Shown here one piece after another: positions 1 to 7,491 of a stretch of 10,953 nt of DNA. The translations under genes were made by a program, and so were the position numbers. How positions within the stretch are numbered: position 1 is the stretch's first letter; every line of letters starts with the position of its first letter. The DNA is taken from positions 1 through 10,953 of the forward strand of contig JACDDZ010000039.1 of the NCBI GenBank assembly GCA_013816695.1. Direction: 5' to 3'. The DNA comes from Gemmatimonadaceae bacterium. GTDB taxonomy: Bacteria; Gemmatimonadota; Gemmatimonadetes; Gemmatimonadales; Gemmatimonadaceae. Under the pieces are notes generated by a model that saw only the letters and a program-made list of their open reading frames with translations, was not told where the DNA came from and ran no database searches.

Positions 1-508
1 TCAGGGCAGAATTCGACACAAGACTAACCTCGCGAACTTCGACGACGGGAGTGCCGGTGCGTAACGCGGAAAGAAAGCTCGTTATACCATAGATATCGCC
101 GACAGCGGATATGGTCAGCGGGATCCCCGAGGATAAGTCACCCGTGGAATCCGCGGCCGGGGAAAATTCCAGCCGATCAACGCTGACCTTGCTCTGCTCC
201 GCATACATCTGCATCACTCGCTGCAGTTCGGACGACGCCAGCGAAACTGTGCGTGCTGAAACCAGGCGGCCGTTTACTCCCGATGTGCGTTCGAGTGAGC
301 TAAGCGTTCGGGATAACGTGTCCTGGTCTCCAATGAGCTTGCGGAGCCGGAAGAGACGATCCGACGAGGCGGTGATCTCTGCCTCCTGCCCGCTCCATCT
401 TCTATATGAGGGAGTCAATCCGTAGGCGACCATGAGTGCGAGTGCCGCAATCGCACCCGCAATCAGGATGACGCGCTTCTCGCGGTTGCTAAGTGGACGG
501 AGGGGCAC
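1..508 (-). CDS. gspM: Type II secretion system protein GspM (PilO-like), 3' end cut by window edge
   Basis: Inner-membrane platform subunit of the type II secretion system; in this family GspM pairs with GspL to link the cytoplasmic ATPase to the pseudopilus. I read 169 codons from a GTG at 508 to the window edge with no stop. The product has a short basic cytoplasmic N-terminus (residues 1-12), one membrane segment at about 13-31 (VILIAGAIAALALMV), a charged helical, probably coiled-coil stretch at about 37-80, and then a ferredoxin-like half containing FSPAADS, LTISAVGDIYGITSFLSAL and VVEVREVSLV, as in the T2SSM_b/PilO-type domain. Members are usually 160-200 residues, so little is missing. 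The GTG start overlaps the end of gspL by 20 bp. A TTG three codons upstream is an alternative. The next ATG lies inside the membrane segment and is unlikely. The Shine-Dalgarno is weak, which fits translational coupling to gspL. Confidence 0.8.
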   Translation of the reverse strand, partial: MPLRPLSNREKRVILIAGAIAALALMVAYGLTPSYRRWSGQEAEITASSDRLFRLRKLIGDQDTLSRTLSSLERTSGVNGRLVSARTVSLASSELQRVMQMYAEQSKVSVDRLEFSPAADSTGDLSSGIPLTISAVGDIYGITSFLSALRTGTPVVEVREVSLVSNSAL

Positions 509-1652
509 GGAATCCAATTGAAAAAGTCTCGTATGTGCGGCGACCTTCGGTAAACCGCGATGTACCCGCTAGAAATCGCACATCCTTGATTGCGGGATCT
601 GAATCCAGTGCAGGAATGATTGCAGCTGCGTCTTTGGCCGTTCCGGAGATTTGCCACTCGTCGCCCGACCCGCGAATGCTCATCACGACGACATCCCCTG
701 GCAGGCGTTTGCTCAGGACGCCGAGCACCGCCAACGGATCCATTCCTCCCTGCGCTGTCCTTGCCGCCGCAGATGCGGAGCCAATCCTGGCAATTCTACC
801 CTGTAGTGCTTCCGCCATCGCAGCACGGGGTCGCAGCGTTGCGACTTCCGAATCTATTCTTTCCCGCAGCCGCTCGCGCGCACTCAAGGCGGAAAAAAGC
901 GCGAAACCAACAGCCCCAACCATAAGCGCCAATGCAATTGCGAGCGACCTGATTCGATTGCCTGACAGTCGTCTGTGCATCTCCTCGGAAACCAGCATCT
1001 CTCCCGGGAACGAGCCGACTCCAAGTGCGGCGCCGTACGCGGACATGAACTCTCCTGGAACACCGCCGGCATCGGGTACGGCGTGCGCGGCCACAGTCGC
1101 GCCTCGCGGTCCTGCTCGGCGGGCGCTCACAACCGCACCGCCCGAAATCTCCACGTAATTACCCGAATCATCGGCTGATGACATCCTGTACACACCGTTC
1201 GGCACACGCGCCGAGCGTGCGGCGCGAGCGAAAGCTGTGGGAGAAGCTTCGACATTTTGAATTGGCCCCCACTGCGCCAGTGCTGCGATCCACCGCTCGT
1301 ACGCCACAGCGTCAGTTGCGAAGACGAGGTCTGACCCTCCCGATCCTGCCGAAACGATTACCGGAGTAGACACTGGAAAGAATCTTTCCGGCTCCAGAGC
1401 AACCATACGTCGCTTTTCAGCTGCGGACACGGGTGGCAGCTTGATGTGCTTTGGATAGAGAAAATCAAATCCGATCGCGACACCGATTGCGCCTGCTGCG
1501 CCGAGATTTTCCCTGAGCAAGGCGACAGCCCGGTCGGGCTCTGCCGGATTCCAGGGAATGTCAAACCGCCGCAGCGCACGATTCGTGAAACGCGACACCG
1601 TTATCGCGCGAATCCGGTTTCCAGCGAGCTCAAGTCCTACGATGGGATTCAC
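489..1652 (-). CDS. gspL: Type II secretion system protein GspL (PilM/PilN-like fusion)
   Basis: 387-residue platform protein expected to bind the GspE ATPase through its cytoplasmic domain and GspM through its transmembrane and periplasmic parts. Residues 1-225 resemble the actin-like PilM/GspL fold: VGLELAG at 5-11 is the first strand, followed by the family-typical stretch with LPPVSAAEKRR and ALEPERFFPV at about 72-94. Residues 235-256 form a single hydrophobic membrane helix. Residues 257-300 are charged and helical, and 304-383 resemble a PilN-type periplasmic domain (LAVLGVLSKRLPGDVVVMSI, then a strand around WQISGTAKD). The order therefore looks like a natural PilM-TM-PilN fusion, the usual view of GspL. 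The start is GTG at 1652, sharing four bases with the gspK stop, with a GGGAG Shine-Dalgarno 8 nt upstream. The assignment also rests on gene order K-L-M. Exact subfamily is uncertain because GspL sequences diverge strongly. Confidence 0.83.
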   Translation of the reverse strand: MNPIVGLELAGNRIRAITVSRFTNRALRRFDIPWNPAEPDRAVALLRENLGAAGAIGVAIGFDFLYPKHIKLPPVSAAEKRRMVALEPERFFPVSTPVIVSAGSGGSDLVFATDAVAYERWIAALAQWGPIQNVEASPTAFARAARSARVPNGVYRMSSADDSGNYVEISGGAVVSARRAGPRGATVAAHAVPDAGGVPGEFMSAYGAALGVGSFPGEMLVSEEMHRRLSGNRIRSLAIALALMVGAVGFALFSALSARERLRERIDSEVATLRPRAAMAEALQGRIARIGSASAAARTAQGGMDPLAVLGVLSKRLPGDVVVMSIRGSGDEWQISGTAKDAAAIIPALDSDPAIKDVRFLAGTSRFTEGRRTYETFSIGFRAPPST

Positions 1653-2440
1653 AGATCTCTCTCCCGCCAGGACACCAGGACCACCTTACCGTACTCCAGG
1701 GCATATACAGCCTGAATCTCGAACGTCAGGGGTCTCCCTTCTTTCCATCCGCGCGAAATCAGGAGAAGCCTCGATGGAGTGTCACGCAAATCTCCGCCCG
1801 AGGCCGCTCTCACTGGTGGGCTCGCAGTGACCTGATTCACGTGTCCATCGCCGTCTACTGTGAGAAATGGCGCGGCACCATTCGCGACCCGTTCGCTTAC
1901 ACCCGGAATAGTCTGTAATTCCGACAGCGAGCGCAGCGGCGTCACGTACAGCGGCTTTGCAACACCTGCAGGCGGCGACCCGCGAAACATGTCACCTGCT
2001 CGTCCATATTCGATTCGATTGCGAATTGCGGTCGCTGCCGTGCGGGATTCATCCATGTCGGCGACAGACGAAAAAAGGGTCATGAGCTGTTCAGCCGTCG
2101 CCCTGTTGACGTCGAGTCGCGCATTTACATCCACGACCGCGAGCTGAAAGCGTGCGTCGCCCAGGTCTACCCGCGATATACCAAGACTTCCTTGCTCGAG
2201 CCGGTTGAGAAATGACCGAACAAGCGTTGAATCACGCAGCACCGCGAGTGTGTCCTCAATCCGCGCGGAAGCGAGCACGATTCCGCTTTCTGCTGCATAA
2301 CGCGCGACCATCCTGCTTCGAACATTGTCCGCCGTGTCGGCAACACCATAAGCAGAACGGGTCACTTCCGTAGCGACAACTCCGAGCACGAGTACGAGCC
2401 AGAGTGCAGTAACAAGCGCCACCCCTCGTCTACTCCGCAT
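1649..2440 (-). CDS. gspK: Type II secretion minor pseudopilin GspK
   Basis: Tip-complex minor pseudopilin that caps the T2SS pseudopilus with GspI and GspJ. The 263-residue product starts MRSRRG followed by VALVTALWLVLVLGVVA, a type III prepilin signal with cleavage expected after Gly6. Position +5 is Thr, not Glu; absence of Glu5 is the known hallmark of GspK. The middle carries the GspK/helix-hairpin-helix-like pattern LDVNRATAEQLM (about 110-121), an R-rich segment (TAATAIRNRIEYGR) and a second such element, LSELQTIPGVSERV. The C-terminal strands end in VVLVSWRERDL. It is shorter than proteobacterial GspK proteins, which are usually about 300-330 residues, so the central inserted domain is probably reduced. 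The ATG overlaps the gspJ stop by one base (TGATG), and an AGAGG site lies 6 nt upstream. Identification is firm from gene order, missing Glu5 and the repeated motif. Confidence 0.88.
   Translation of the reverse strand: MRSRRGVALVTALWLVLVLGVVATEVTRSAYGVADTADNVRSRMVARYAAESGIVLASARIEDTLAVLRDSTLVRSFLNRLEQGSLGISRVDLGDARFQLAVVDVNARLDVNRATAEQLMTLFSSVADMDESRTAATAIRNRIEYGRAGDMFRGSPPAGVAKPLYVTPLRSLSELQTIPGVSERVANGAAPFLTVDGDGHVNQVTASPPVRAASGGDLRDTPSRLLLISRGWKEGRPLTFEIQAVYALEYGKVVLVSWRERDL
1661..1665 (-). promoter_or_regulatory. Shine-Dalgarno site for gspL
   Basis: GGGAG on the minus strand, 8 nt before the GTG at 1652. It lies inside the end of gspK and supports this GTG as the true start even though it is not an ATG. 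Confidence 0.6.
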
Positions 2441-3042
2441 CAGCTGCCTCTTTCCAGGGCCGTCACGACGACTAACGGCGCGTCCATCACACTGCCGGCC
2501 GAGTCAACGAACTCGATCTTGATTGCATACGGATGTTGACGAGGTGAGTTCCAGTTGGTCACCCACACCCGGTCCTGTCTCGTCTGCAGCACTCGAACGC
2601 GCATTTCATGGACACCGGGCACCACGGTCGTGATCGACGGATGCCTGGTATCTTCCAGCGGATCCGCTTGCAGGTTCAGTCCCGAGGCAGAGGTGAAAAG
2701 CTTCAATTTCCAGAGGGCGCTCGAGCCAAGAGGGCTTTCGACGCCTCGCGTCAGAAAAGCGACCGCCTCCCCGCGCAGCGTACCTTCGGAAGGTGTGATC
2801 TCGAAAACGGCCGCACCGTCTGCCCCTGCGTCCGCGATGTGCCGAAGTGCATCGGACACTAGTGGCCGCAGCAATGCCCGGCTCTGTGTTTCACGGCGAT
2901 GCGCGTCGACACGATCGAGTGTGTCGAGACCGGCCGTGATAGCCGCGTAAGCCACAAGCGCAACGATCCCTGTGACGATAATCGCCAACAGAAGCTCTAG
3001 AAGAGTGAATCCACTCCTCCGCGAACGCGTGGCTGTCATCAT
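2440..3042 (-). CDS. gspJ: Type II secretion minor pseudopilin GspJ
   Basis: 200-residue minor pseudopilin, expected to join GspI and GspK in the pseudopilus tip. The N-terminus is a canonical class III prepilin signal: a basic leader (MMTATRSRRSG), predicted cleavage after Gly11, Phe at +1, Glu at +5 (FTLLELLLA), then a hydrophobic helix to about residue 38. The mature domain is mostly predicted beta structure, with GEAVAFLTRG, LWKLKLFTSASG and a C-terminal strand in IKIEFVDSAGS. The size matches GspJ (about 190-210). The ATG overlaps the gspI stop by four bases, and a second ATG follows immediately, so either Met could be used. No strong Shine-Dalgarno precedes it (GGCGGCG only), suggesting translation by coupling. 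Distinction from other pseudopilins relies on length and on its place between the short gspI and gspK. Confidence 0.85.
   Translation of the reverse strand: MMTATRSRRSGFTLLELLLAIIVTGIVALVAYAAITAGLDTLDRVDAHRRETQSRALLRPLVSDALRHIADAGADGAAVFEITPSEGTLRGEAVAFLTRGVESPLGSSALWKLKLFTSASGLNLQADPLEDTRHPSITTVVPGVHEMRVRVLQTRQDRVWVTNWNSPRQHPYAIKIEFVDSAGSVMDAPLVVVTALERGS
2447..2451 (-). promoter_or_regulatory. Shine-Dalgarno site for gspK
   Basis: AGAGG on the minus strand, 6 nt before the gspK ATG at 2440. It is the best-formed ribosome binding site in the T2SS block and fixes the gspK start. Confidence 0.6.
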
Positions 3043-3347
3043 CGCGCCGCCACAAGCCGGCGCAGTTCGAACACTCGGCCGCCATCGAGTGTGACAACAA
3101 CACGAACTTCGTCCACGTGCCGCGCATACGGACTCTTCGTCACTCGCCGCGACAATCCGCCGCGACCAGTCCCTGGTACAACCTGCCCCAGCTTAACGAG
3201 CTCCATTCCTTCCTCTGCATATGCCACAGCCGACGTCCACTCTCGGGCCGCACCTGGCAACCGCGCATCGCTTTCAAAAACATTCAGAAAGCCAACTGCA
3301 GCAAGGCTTACAATGACCAGCGCAACGATGGATTCGAGAAGTGTCAT
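3039..3347 (-). CDS. gspI: Type II secretion minor pseudopilin GspI, apparently without a leader peptide
   Basis: 102-residue minor pseudopilin, the short member of the GspI-J-K tip complex. The N-terminal helix MTLLESIVALVIVSLAAVGFL matches GspI closely, and the rest forms a small mixed domain (AYAEEGMELVKLG, then VVVTLDGG and VFELRRLVAAR). The oddity is the start. The only ATG, at 3347, encodes the residue that should be +1 of the mature protein, so Glu falls at residue 5 with no basic leader and no Gly at -1. Upstream in frame the codons give Q-F-E-H-R-K-P before that Met, with a stop at 3381-3383. The only near-cognate start there is a CTG at 3371, and it would place Pro at -1. The ATG overlaps the gspH stop by four bases and has a weak GGA 6 nt upstream. 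Family assignment is confident; the true N-terminus is not. Confidence 0.85.
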   Translation of the reverse strand: MTLLESIVALVIVSLAAVGFLNVFESDARLPGAAREWTSAVAYAEEGMELVKLGQVVPGTGRGGLSRRVTKSPYARHVDEVRVVVTLDGGRVFELRRLVAAR

Positions 3348-3748
3348 CGGTTTCCGATGTTCGAATTGCAGGTAAGGGGATCAATTCGCATGCGGATGTC
3401 TGACTGGTCCATGATGCAGATGCCAATAGGGGAAATACTCACGCGCGCTTTGCCGGGAGACGCTGAAATCCTGCCCCGCTGAATGATGGCACCCGTTTCC
3501 TGTGGACCGCCTCCGGAAAGGGTCCAGGAGCCGTCCGCGCCAAGATCCAGTTGAACCGCTTGAGCGCGGCGGGTGGCTACGCGGCGCGAATCCGAAACAA
3601 GATTCGAGAAAAGCTCATCGGGACTCGATTGCCTGAGGACGAGCGCGGGACCAACGAGAGCCAGTGTCACGCTTAGGATCGCAAGCGTGACGACCAGCTC
3701 GAGCAGCGTAAGGCCCGGCCTCGATCGAGGAGATTTGCCTTCGCGCAT
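3344..3748 (-). CDS. gspH: Type II secretion pseudopilin GspH-like
   Basis: 134-residue pseudopilin that precedes gspI, as GspH does in standard T2SS operons. The leader is basic (MREGKSPRSRPG), cleavage is expected after Gly12, and the mature end LTLLELVVTLAIL carries Glu at +5 followed by a hydrophobic helix to about residue 33. The C-terminal half is short and beta-rich (VQLDLGADGSWTLSGGG), and two cysteines (in GICIMD and LTCNSN) near the end could form a disulfide. The start is ATG at 3748; a TTG directly before it at 3751 would add one residue. A purine-rich GAAGGGGAA inside the end of gcvP lies about 13-16 nt upstream, rather far for a Shine-Dalgarno. The gap to the gcvP stop is only 8-11 bp, so both genes are probably on one transcript. 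A generic GspG/H-like pseudopilin is the alternative, but gene order favours GspH. Confidence 0.8.
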   Translation of the reverse strand: MREGKSPRSRPGLTLLELVVTLAILSVTLALVGPALVLRQSSPDELFSNLVSDSRRVATRRAQAVQLDLGADGSWTLSGGGPQETGAIIQRGRISASPGKARVSISPIGICIMDQSDIRMRIDPLTCNSNIGNR

Positions 3749-3759
3749 CAACAGAAGTT

Positions 3760-6669
3760 TTATTCCCCTTCGGCCAGCGTGTCAGCGTAAGCATCGGTGG
3801 GCGGACACGAGCACATCAAATTCCGGTCGCCGTACGCACTCTCCACACGACCAACCGCAGGCCAGAACTTGTAGTCACGCGTCCACTCAGCCGGAAACGC
3901 TGCCTTGTCGCGCGAGTACGCATGAGTCCATGCATCCGAAGTGACTGAACGCAACGTGTGCGGCGCATTCTTGAGGACATTGTCCTGGCGATCTGCGATT
4001 CCAATCTCGATCTCCCGAATCTCCTCGCGAATTGAAATCATCGCATCGCAGAAACGATCCAGCTCTGACTTGGGCTCGCTCTCGGTCGGCTCGATCATGA
4101 GCGTTCCGGCAACGGGAAACGAAACCGTAGGCGCGTGGAAGCCATAGTCCATGAGGCGTTTCGCGATGTCTTCCACTTCAACTCCGCTTGCGCCCTTCAC
4201 CACTCGCGTGTCGACGATGCATTCGTGTGCCACTGTTCCGCTCTTGCCGCGATATAGAACCGGGAAGGAGCTCTCCAGTCGCTTCGCTATGTAGTTCGCA
4301 CTGAGAATTGCAATCTTCGTTGCGTACTCGAGACCGTCCCCGCCCATCATCCGGATGTACGCGTATGAAATGGGAAGGATGCTCGAGCTTCCCCACGGAG
4401 CGGCCGACACGGCCCCCACTTCATTCTCGCCGCGGTTTTCCGCGAGCGGATGCCCGGGAAGGAATTTCGTCAGGTGCGACGCGACACCAATCGGGCCCAT
4501 TCCAGGACCGCCGCCACCATGGGGAATGCAGAATGTCTTGTGAAGATTGAGGTGGCATACGTCTGCCCCGATATCCGCAGGCCTGCACAACCCGACCATT
4601 GCATTCATGTTCGCGCCATCCATGTAAACCTGGCCGCCAAACTGATGCACGATGTCGCAAACCTCGCGAATTCCTTCTTCGAAGACACCGTGCGTCGAGG
4701 GATACGTAACCATAAGAGCGGCGAGCTTGTCGGCATGCTGTTCCGCCTTGGCTCGCAGGTCGGGAATGTCGATGTTCCCGCGCGCGTCTGTCTTCACTAC
4801 AATCACCCGCATCCCCGCCATTACTGCGCTAGCCGGATTAGTTCCGTGAGCAGACTGCGGCGTAAGGCACATGTCGCGATACGTATCGCCCCGCGACTGG
4901 TGATAGCCCTGGATCGCCAGAAGTCCTGCATACTCACCCTGCGACCCGGCGTTCGGCTGCAGTGACACGGCCGCAAACCCCGTAATCTCCGCGAGCGCAC
5001 CCTCCAACCCCTTGAAGAGATCGTGGTATCCCTCGGTCTGCTCACGAGGAGCGTACGGGTGAATCTGATTGAACCCAGGCCACGTGATTGGCATCATCTC
5101 GGCCGTCGCATTCAGCTTCATCGTGCACGAACCCAGCGGGATCATCGAATGAATCAGCGACAAGTCGCGGGACTGAAGCCTGTTCATGTACCGCAGCATT
5201 TCCGTCTCGGAATGGTGGGTGTTGAAAACAGGGTGCGTCAGGAATGGACTGGTGCGCTTGAACCGTTCGTCGTACCGGGAGTCGGCCCCGGAGAGCAGCT
5301 CCTCGACTGCAACCGCCGCAGAGTCACCCTTCGCGAAAACGCTCAGTATGTCCTCGACATCCTTCTCCGCGGCGGTTTCGTCGAGCGCGATCGTTAGCGC
5401 GCCATCGAGGGAACGAAAGTTGATTCCAAGCTCCCGCGCGCCATTGGAGAGCGCAGCACAGTCACGCGTGCCCGTCTCGACGCGAAGCGTATCGAAAAAA
5501 TCCTCGTACACGACTTCGTATCCCAGCCTTCGGAGACCCTCGGCAAGCGCCACCGTCAGCTGGTGAATTCTGTTCGCAATTCTTTTCAATCCGCCCGGGC
5601 CGTGATACACGGCATACATGCTGGCGACAACTGCGAGCAGTACCTGCGCTGTGCATACATTGCTTGTTGCCTTCTCACGCCGGATATGCTGTTCACGCGT
5701 CTGCAATGCCATGCGCAGCGCTGGCCGTCCGTCGGAATCGCGCGATACTCCGATGATTCTTCCCGGAATCTGTCTCTTGAACTCGTCACGCGTGGCAAAG
5801 AACGCCGCATGCGGACCGCCGAAGCCGAGTGGGACACCAAACCGCTGGCTGTTCCCGACAACGATGTCGGCTCCCCATTCTCCGGGCGGAACAAGCAGGA
5901 CAAGGCTCATGAGATCTGCCGCAACAGTCACCAGTGCCTCTGCAGCATGAGCGCGCGAACATACTGTCCTGTAATCCTCCACGGCGCCATCAGTCGTCGG
6001 ATACTGAAGCAGGACCCCAAAGACACTGGCACCAAACTCGGCATTGCTTACATCGCCCACAACAACCTCTATTCCTCGCGCCTTGGCGCGCGTCTTCACA
6101 ACGTCGATTGTTTGCGGATGACAGCCCGACGACACGAAGTACACTTCCTTTCCGTCACGACCTTTCATTCCGTAGCTCATCGTCATCGCTTCAGCCGCAG
6201 CCGTTGCTTCGTCGAGCAGGGACGCGTTGGCGATTTCGAGTCCTGTGAGGTCGATGACCATCGTCTGGAAATTCAGGAGAGCTTCGAGACGACCCTGCGC
6301 AATTTCAGCCTGGTAGGGCGTATAAGCCGTGTACCAACCCGGGTTCTCGACAATGTTTCGTTGAATTACGGGCGGAGTGATCGTGCCCGAGTACCCCATT
6401 CCGATGTACGAACGAAAAACGCTGTTTCGTTTCGCGATCTCCCGGAATTCAGCGAGCACCAGATGCTCACTCATTCCGGTGGGGAGTCTCAGCCCTGAGC
6501 GATACCGGATTCCTTCCGGCACTGTCGCGTCTATCAGCTCGTCCAAAGTCTTGTGGCCGAGCAAAGCGAGCATTTCGGAGACGTCGTCCGGGGTTGGACC
6601 GACATGACGGGGAACGAATGATTCGGCGGGTGCGAGGGAGCTATCCGCCTGCTTTATTGTAGTGGCCAT
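3760..6669 (-). CDS. gcvP: Glycine dehydrogenase (decarboxylating), single-chain P protein
   Basis: PLP-dependent P protein of the glycine cleavage system: it decarboxylates glycine and transfers the aminomethyl group to the lipoyl arm of GcvH. The 969-residue product has the length of the single-chain form found in many diderms and in eukaryotes, not the split GcvPA/GcvPB form. The N-terminal half opens with [13 protein letters not shown] (18-30) and has [20 protein letters not shown] near 116-135 and the [10 protein letters not shown] segment near 282-291. The C-terminal half carries [10 protein letters not shown] (606-615), the PLP-binding Lys711 in LHKTF, the glycine-rich loop [13 protein letters not shown] (717-729) and [13 protein letters not shown] (757-769). 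All key motifs look intact. The ATG at 6669 gives the expected N-terminus; no convincing Shine-Dalgarno precedes it. It diverges from lipM with 17 bp between start codons and runs straight into gspH. gcvH and gcvT are absent from the window. Confidence 0.98.
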   Translation of the reverse strand: MATTIKQADSSLAPAESFVPRHVGPTPDDVSEMLALLGHKTLDELIDATVPEGIRYRSGLRLPTGMSEHLVLAEFREIAKRNSVFRSYIGMGYSGTITPPVIQRNIVENPGWYTAYTPYQAEIAQGRLEALLNFQTMVIDLTGLEIANASLLDEATAAAEAMTMSYGMKGRDGKEVYFVSSGCHPQTIDVVKTRAKARGIEVVVGDVSNAEFGASVFGVLLQYPTTDGAVEDYRTVCSRAHAAEALVTVAADLMSLVLLVPPGEWGADIVVGNSQRFGVPLGFGGPHAAFFATRDEFKRQIPGRIIGVSRDSDGRPALRMALQTREQHIRREKATSNVCTAQVLLAVVASMYAVYHGPGGLKRIANRIHQLTVALAEGLRRLGYEVVYEDFFDTLRVETGTRDCAALSNGARELGINFRSLDGALTIALDETAAEKDVEDILSVFAKGDSAAVAVEELLSGADSRYDERFKRTSPFLTHPVFNTHHSETEMLRYMNRLQSRDLSLIHSMIPLGSCTMKLNATAEMMPITWPGFNQIHPYAPREQTEGYHDLFKGLEGALAEITGFAAVSLQPNAGSQGEYAGLLAIQGYHQSRGDTYRDMCLTPQSAHGTNPASAVMAGMRVIVVKTDARGNIDIPDLRAKAEQHADKLAALMVTYPSTHGVFEEGIREVCDIVHQFGGQVYMDGANMNAMVGLCRPADIGADVCHLNLHKTFCIPHGGGGPGMGPIGVASHLTKFLPGHPLAENRGENEVGAVSAAPWGSSSILPISYAYIRMMGGDGLEYATKIAILSANYIAKRLESSFPVLYRGKSGTVAHECIVDTRVVKGASGVEVEDIAKRLMDYGFHAPTVSFPVAGTLMIEPTESEPKSELDRFCDAMISIREEIREIEIGIADRQDNVLKNAPHTLRSVTSDAWTHAYSRDKAAFPAEWTRDYKFWPAVGRVESAYGDRNLMCSCPPTDAYADTLAEGE

Positions 6670-6686
6670 GATACCCGGAATTTAAC
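6670..6686. promoter_or_regulatory. 17-bp divergent junction between gcvP and lipM
   Basis: The only intergenic spacer between the two divergent arms. It is too short for two promoters, so promoter elements must extend into the coding regions on both sides. On the minus strand an AT-rich TTAAAT lies 11 nt before the gcvP ATG and could act as a -10 element for a transcript with a very short leader; I see no matching -35. On the plus strand CGGAA, 8 nt before the lipM ATG, is a weak ribosome binding site. No clear operator palindrome is visible. This entry marks location, not a proven promoter. Confidence 0.3.
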
Positions 6687-7469
6687 ATGCCCATCAGGCC
6701 GCGCTGGCGGCTCCTTTCTGTCCCCGCGCGCGACGGCGCCGAGAATATGGCCCGTGATGTCGCACTCCAGGATTATTCGAGAAATTCTGGCGACAGTGTG
6801 CTGTCGGTGTACACATGGATTCGTCCGACTTTGTCGTTTGGTCGTAACCAGACTGCGAAAGGATTGTACGATACCGTGCGAATGGCACGGGAGAGTCTTG
6901 ACGTTGTCCGGAGACCAACTGGTGGGCGCGCGATTCTACACAACCGCGAGATTACTTATAGCGTGACCGGTACCGACCTTTTCGCCGGGACCCTGCCCAA
7001 GGCTTATGACCGGATCAACGCCATCCTCCTGATGGCCCTGAGAAGTTTGGGTGCCCCCGTCGAAATCGCGGATCCCACGCGCCATGCTCCGCGTCCTGAT
7101 GAATCGCCCTGTTTTGCGGAGCCGGTCAAAGGCGAGCTGGTCGCTCTTGGGCGGAAGCTGGTTGGGAGTGCGCAATTCCGGGAAAACGGGGCCTTCCTTC
7201 AGCATGGTTCGATTCTGGTGAAGAATGACCAGGAACATCTCGCCGGGCTGACTCTGAGCCAGACCGCCAGTGTGGGATCCGCGCCTGTCACTCTTTCGGA
7301 ATTAGTTGAGCGTCCGGTTTCCGCCGGCCAAATGGCGGACGGCCTCTTCGCTGCGGTCCGTGCGCTGGAAGATGAGGGTGCGACAACAATGGACGAATCC
7401 GAGATTCGGCCTGCTGCGCTGGCGCTGCGCGCGCGTTTCGCTGATCCGCTGTGGACATGGCGGCGCTAA
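6687..7469 (+). CDS. lipM: Lipoate-protein ligase family; LipM-type octanoyltransferase likely
   Basis: 260-residue member of the biotin/lipoate protein ligase fold family, acting in the cytoplasm on lipoyl domains such as GcvH and 2-oxoacid dehydrogenase E2. The N-terminal part WRLLSVPARDGAENMARDVAL and the strand around TLSFGRNQ are typical. VVRRPTGGRAILH (73-85) is the substrate-binding loop, and GRKLVGSAQ (155-163) holds the conserved Lys157, followed by LQHGSIL (171-177). Cys142 in the PCF motif just before the GRK segment is the position of the nucleophile in LipM-type octanoyl-ACP:protein N-octanoyltransferases; ATP-dependent LplA ligases lack it. LipM is therefore the better call, with LplA or LipL as alternatives. 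Length matches LipM (about 260-280). The ATG start keeps the conserved N-terminal strand. Its position next to gcvP fits a role in lipoylating GcvH. dppB follows within 22 bp on the same strand. Confidence 0.82.
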   Translation: MPIRPRWRLLSVPARDGAENMARDVALQDYSRNSGDSVLSVYTWIRPTLSFGRNQTAKGLYDTVRMARESLDVVRRPTGGRAILHNREITYSVTGTDLFAGTLPKAYDRINAILLMALRSLGAPVEIADPTRHAPRPDESPCFAEPVKGELVALGRKLVGSAQFRENGAFLQHGSILVKNDQEHLAGLTLSQTASVGSAPVTLSELVERPVSAGQMADGLFAAVRALEDEGATTMDESEIRPAALALRARFADPLWTWRR

Positions 7470-7491
7470 AGCCTCATAGTTGCCCCACATC

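Noticed and set aside
493..1158. 221-codon open frame on the plus strand opposite gspL
   Set aside because: It is antisense to gspL, rich in Ser, Pro, Ala and Arg with no recognisable domain, and has no operon context on that strand.
3344..3383. A frameshift joining the end of gspH to gspI, to supply a leader
   Set aside because: gspH ends naturally with a normal ATGA overlap, and the gspI frame contains a stop at 3381-3383. A single indel does not obviously create a good Gly-ending leader, so I kept the simple start and reported the oddity.
3752..3759. A transcription terminator between gcvP and gspH
   Set aside because: The gap is 8 bp and I see no hairpin followed by a T run on the minus strand.
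5563..6498. 311-codon open frame on the plus strand opposite gcvP
   Set aside because: It lies wholly antisense to gcvP, whose motifs are unmistakable. Its residues (many Arg, His, Ser, Cys, no domain pattern) look like a reflected coding frame.
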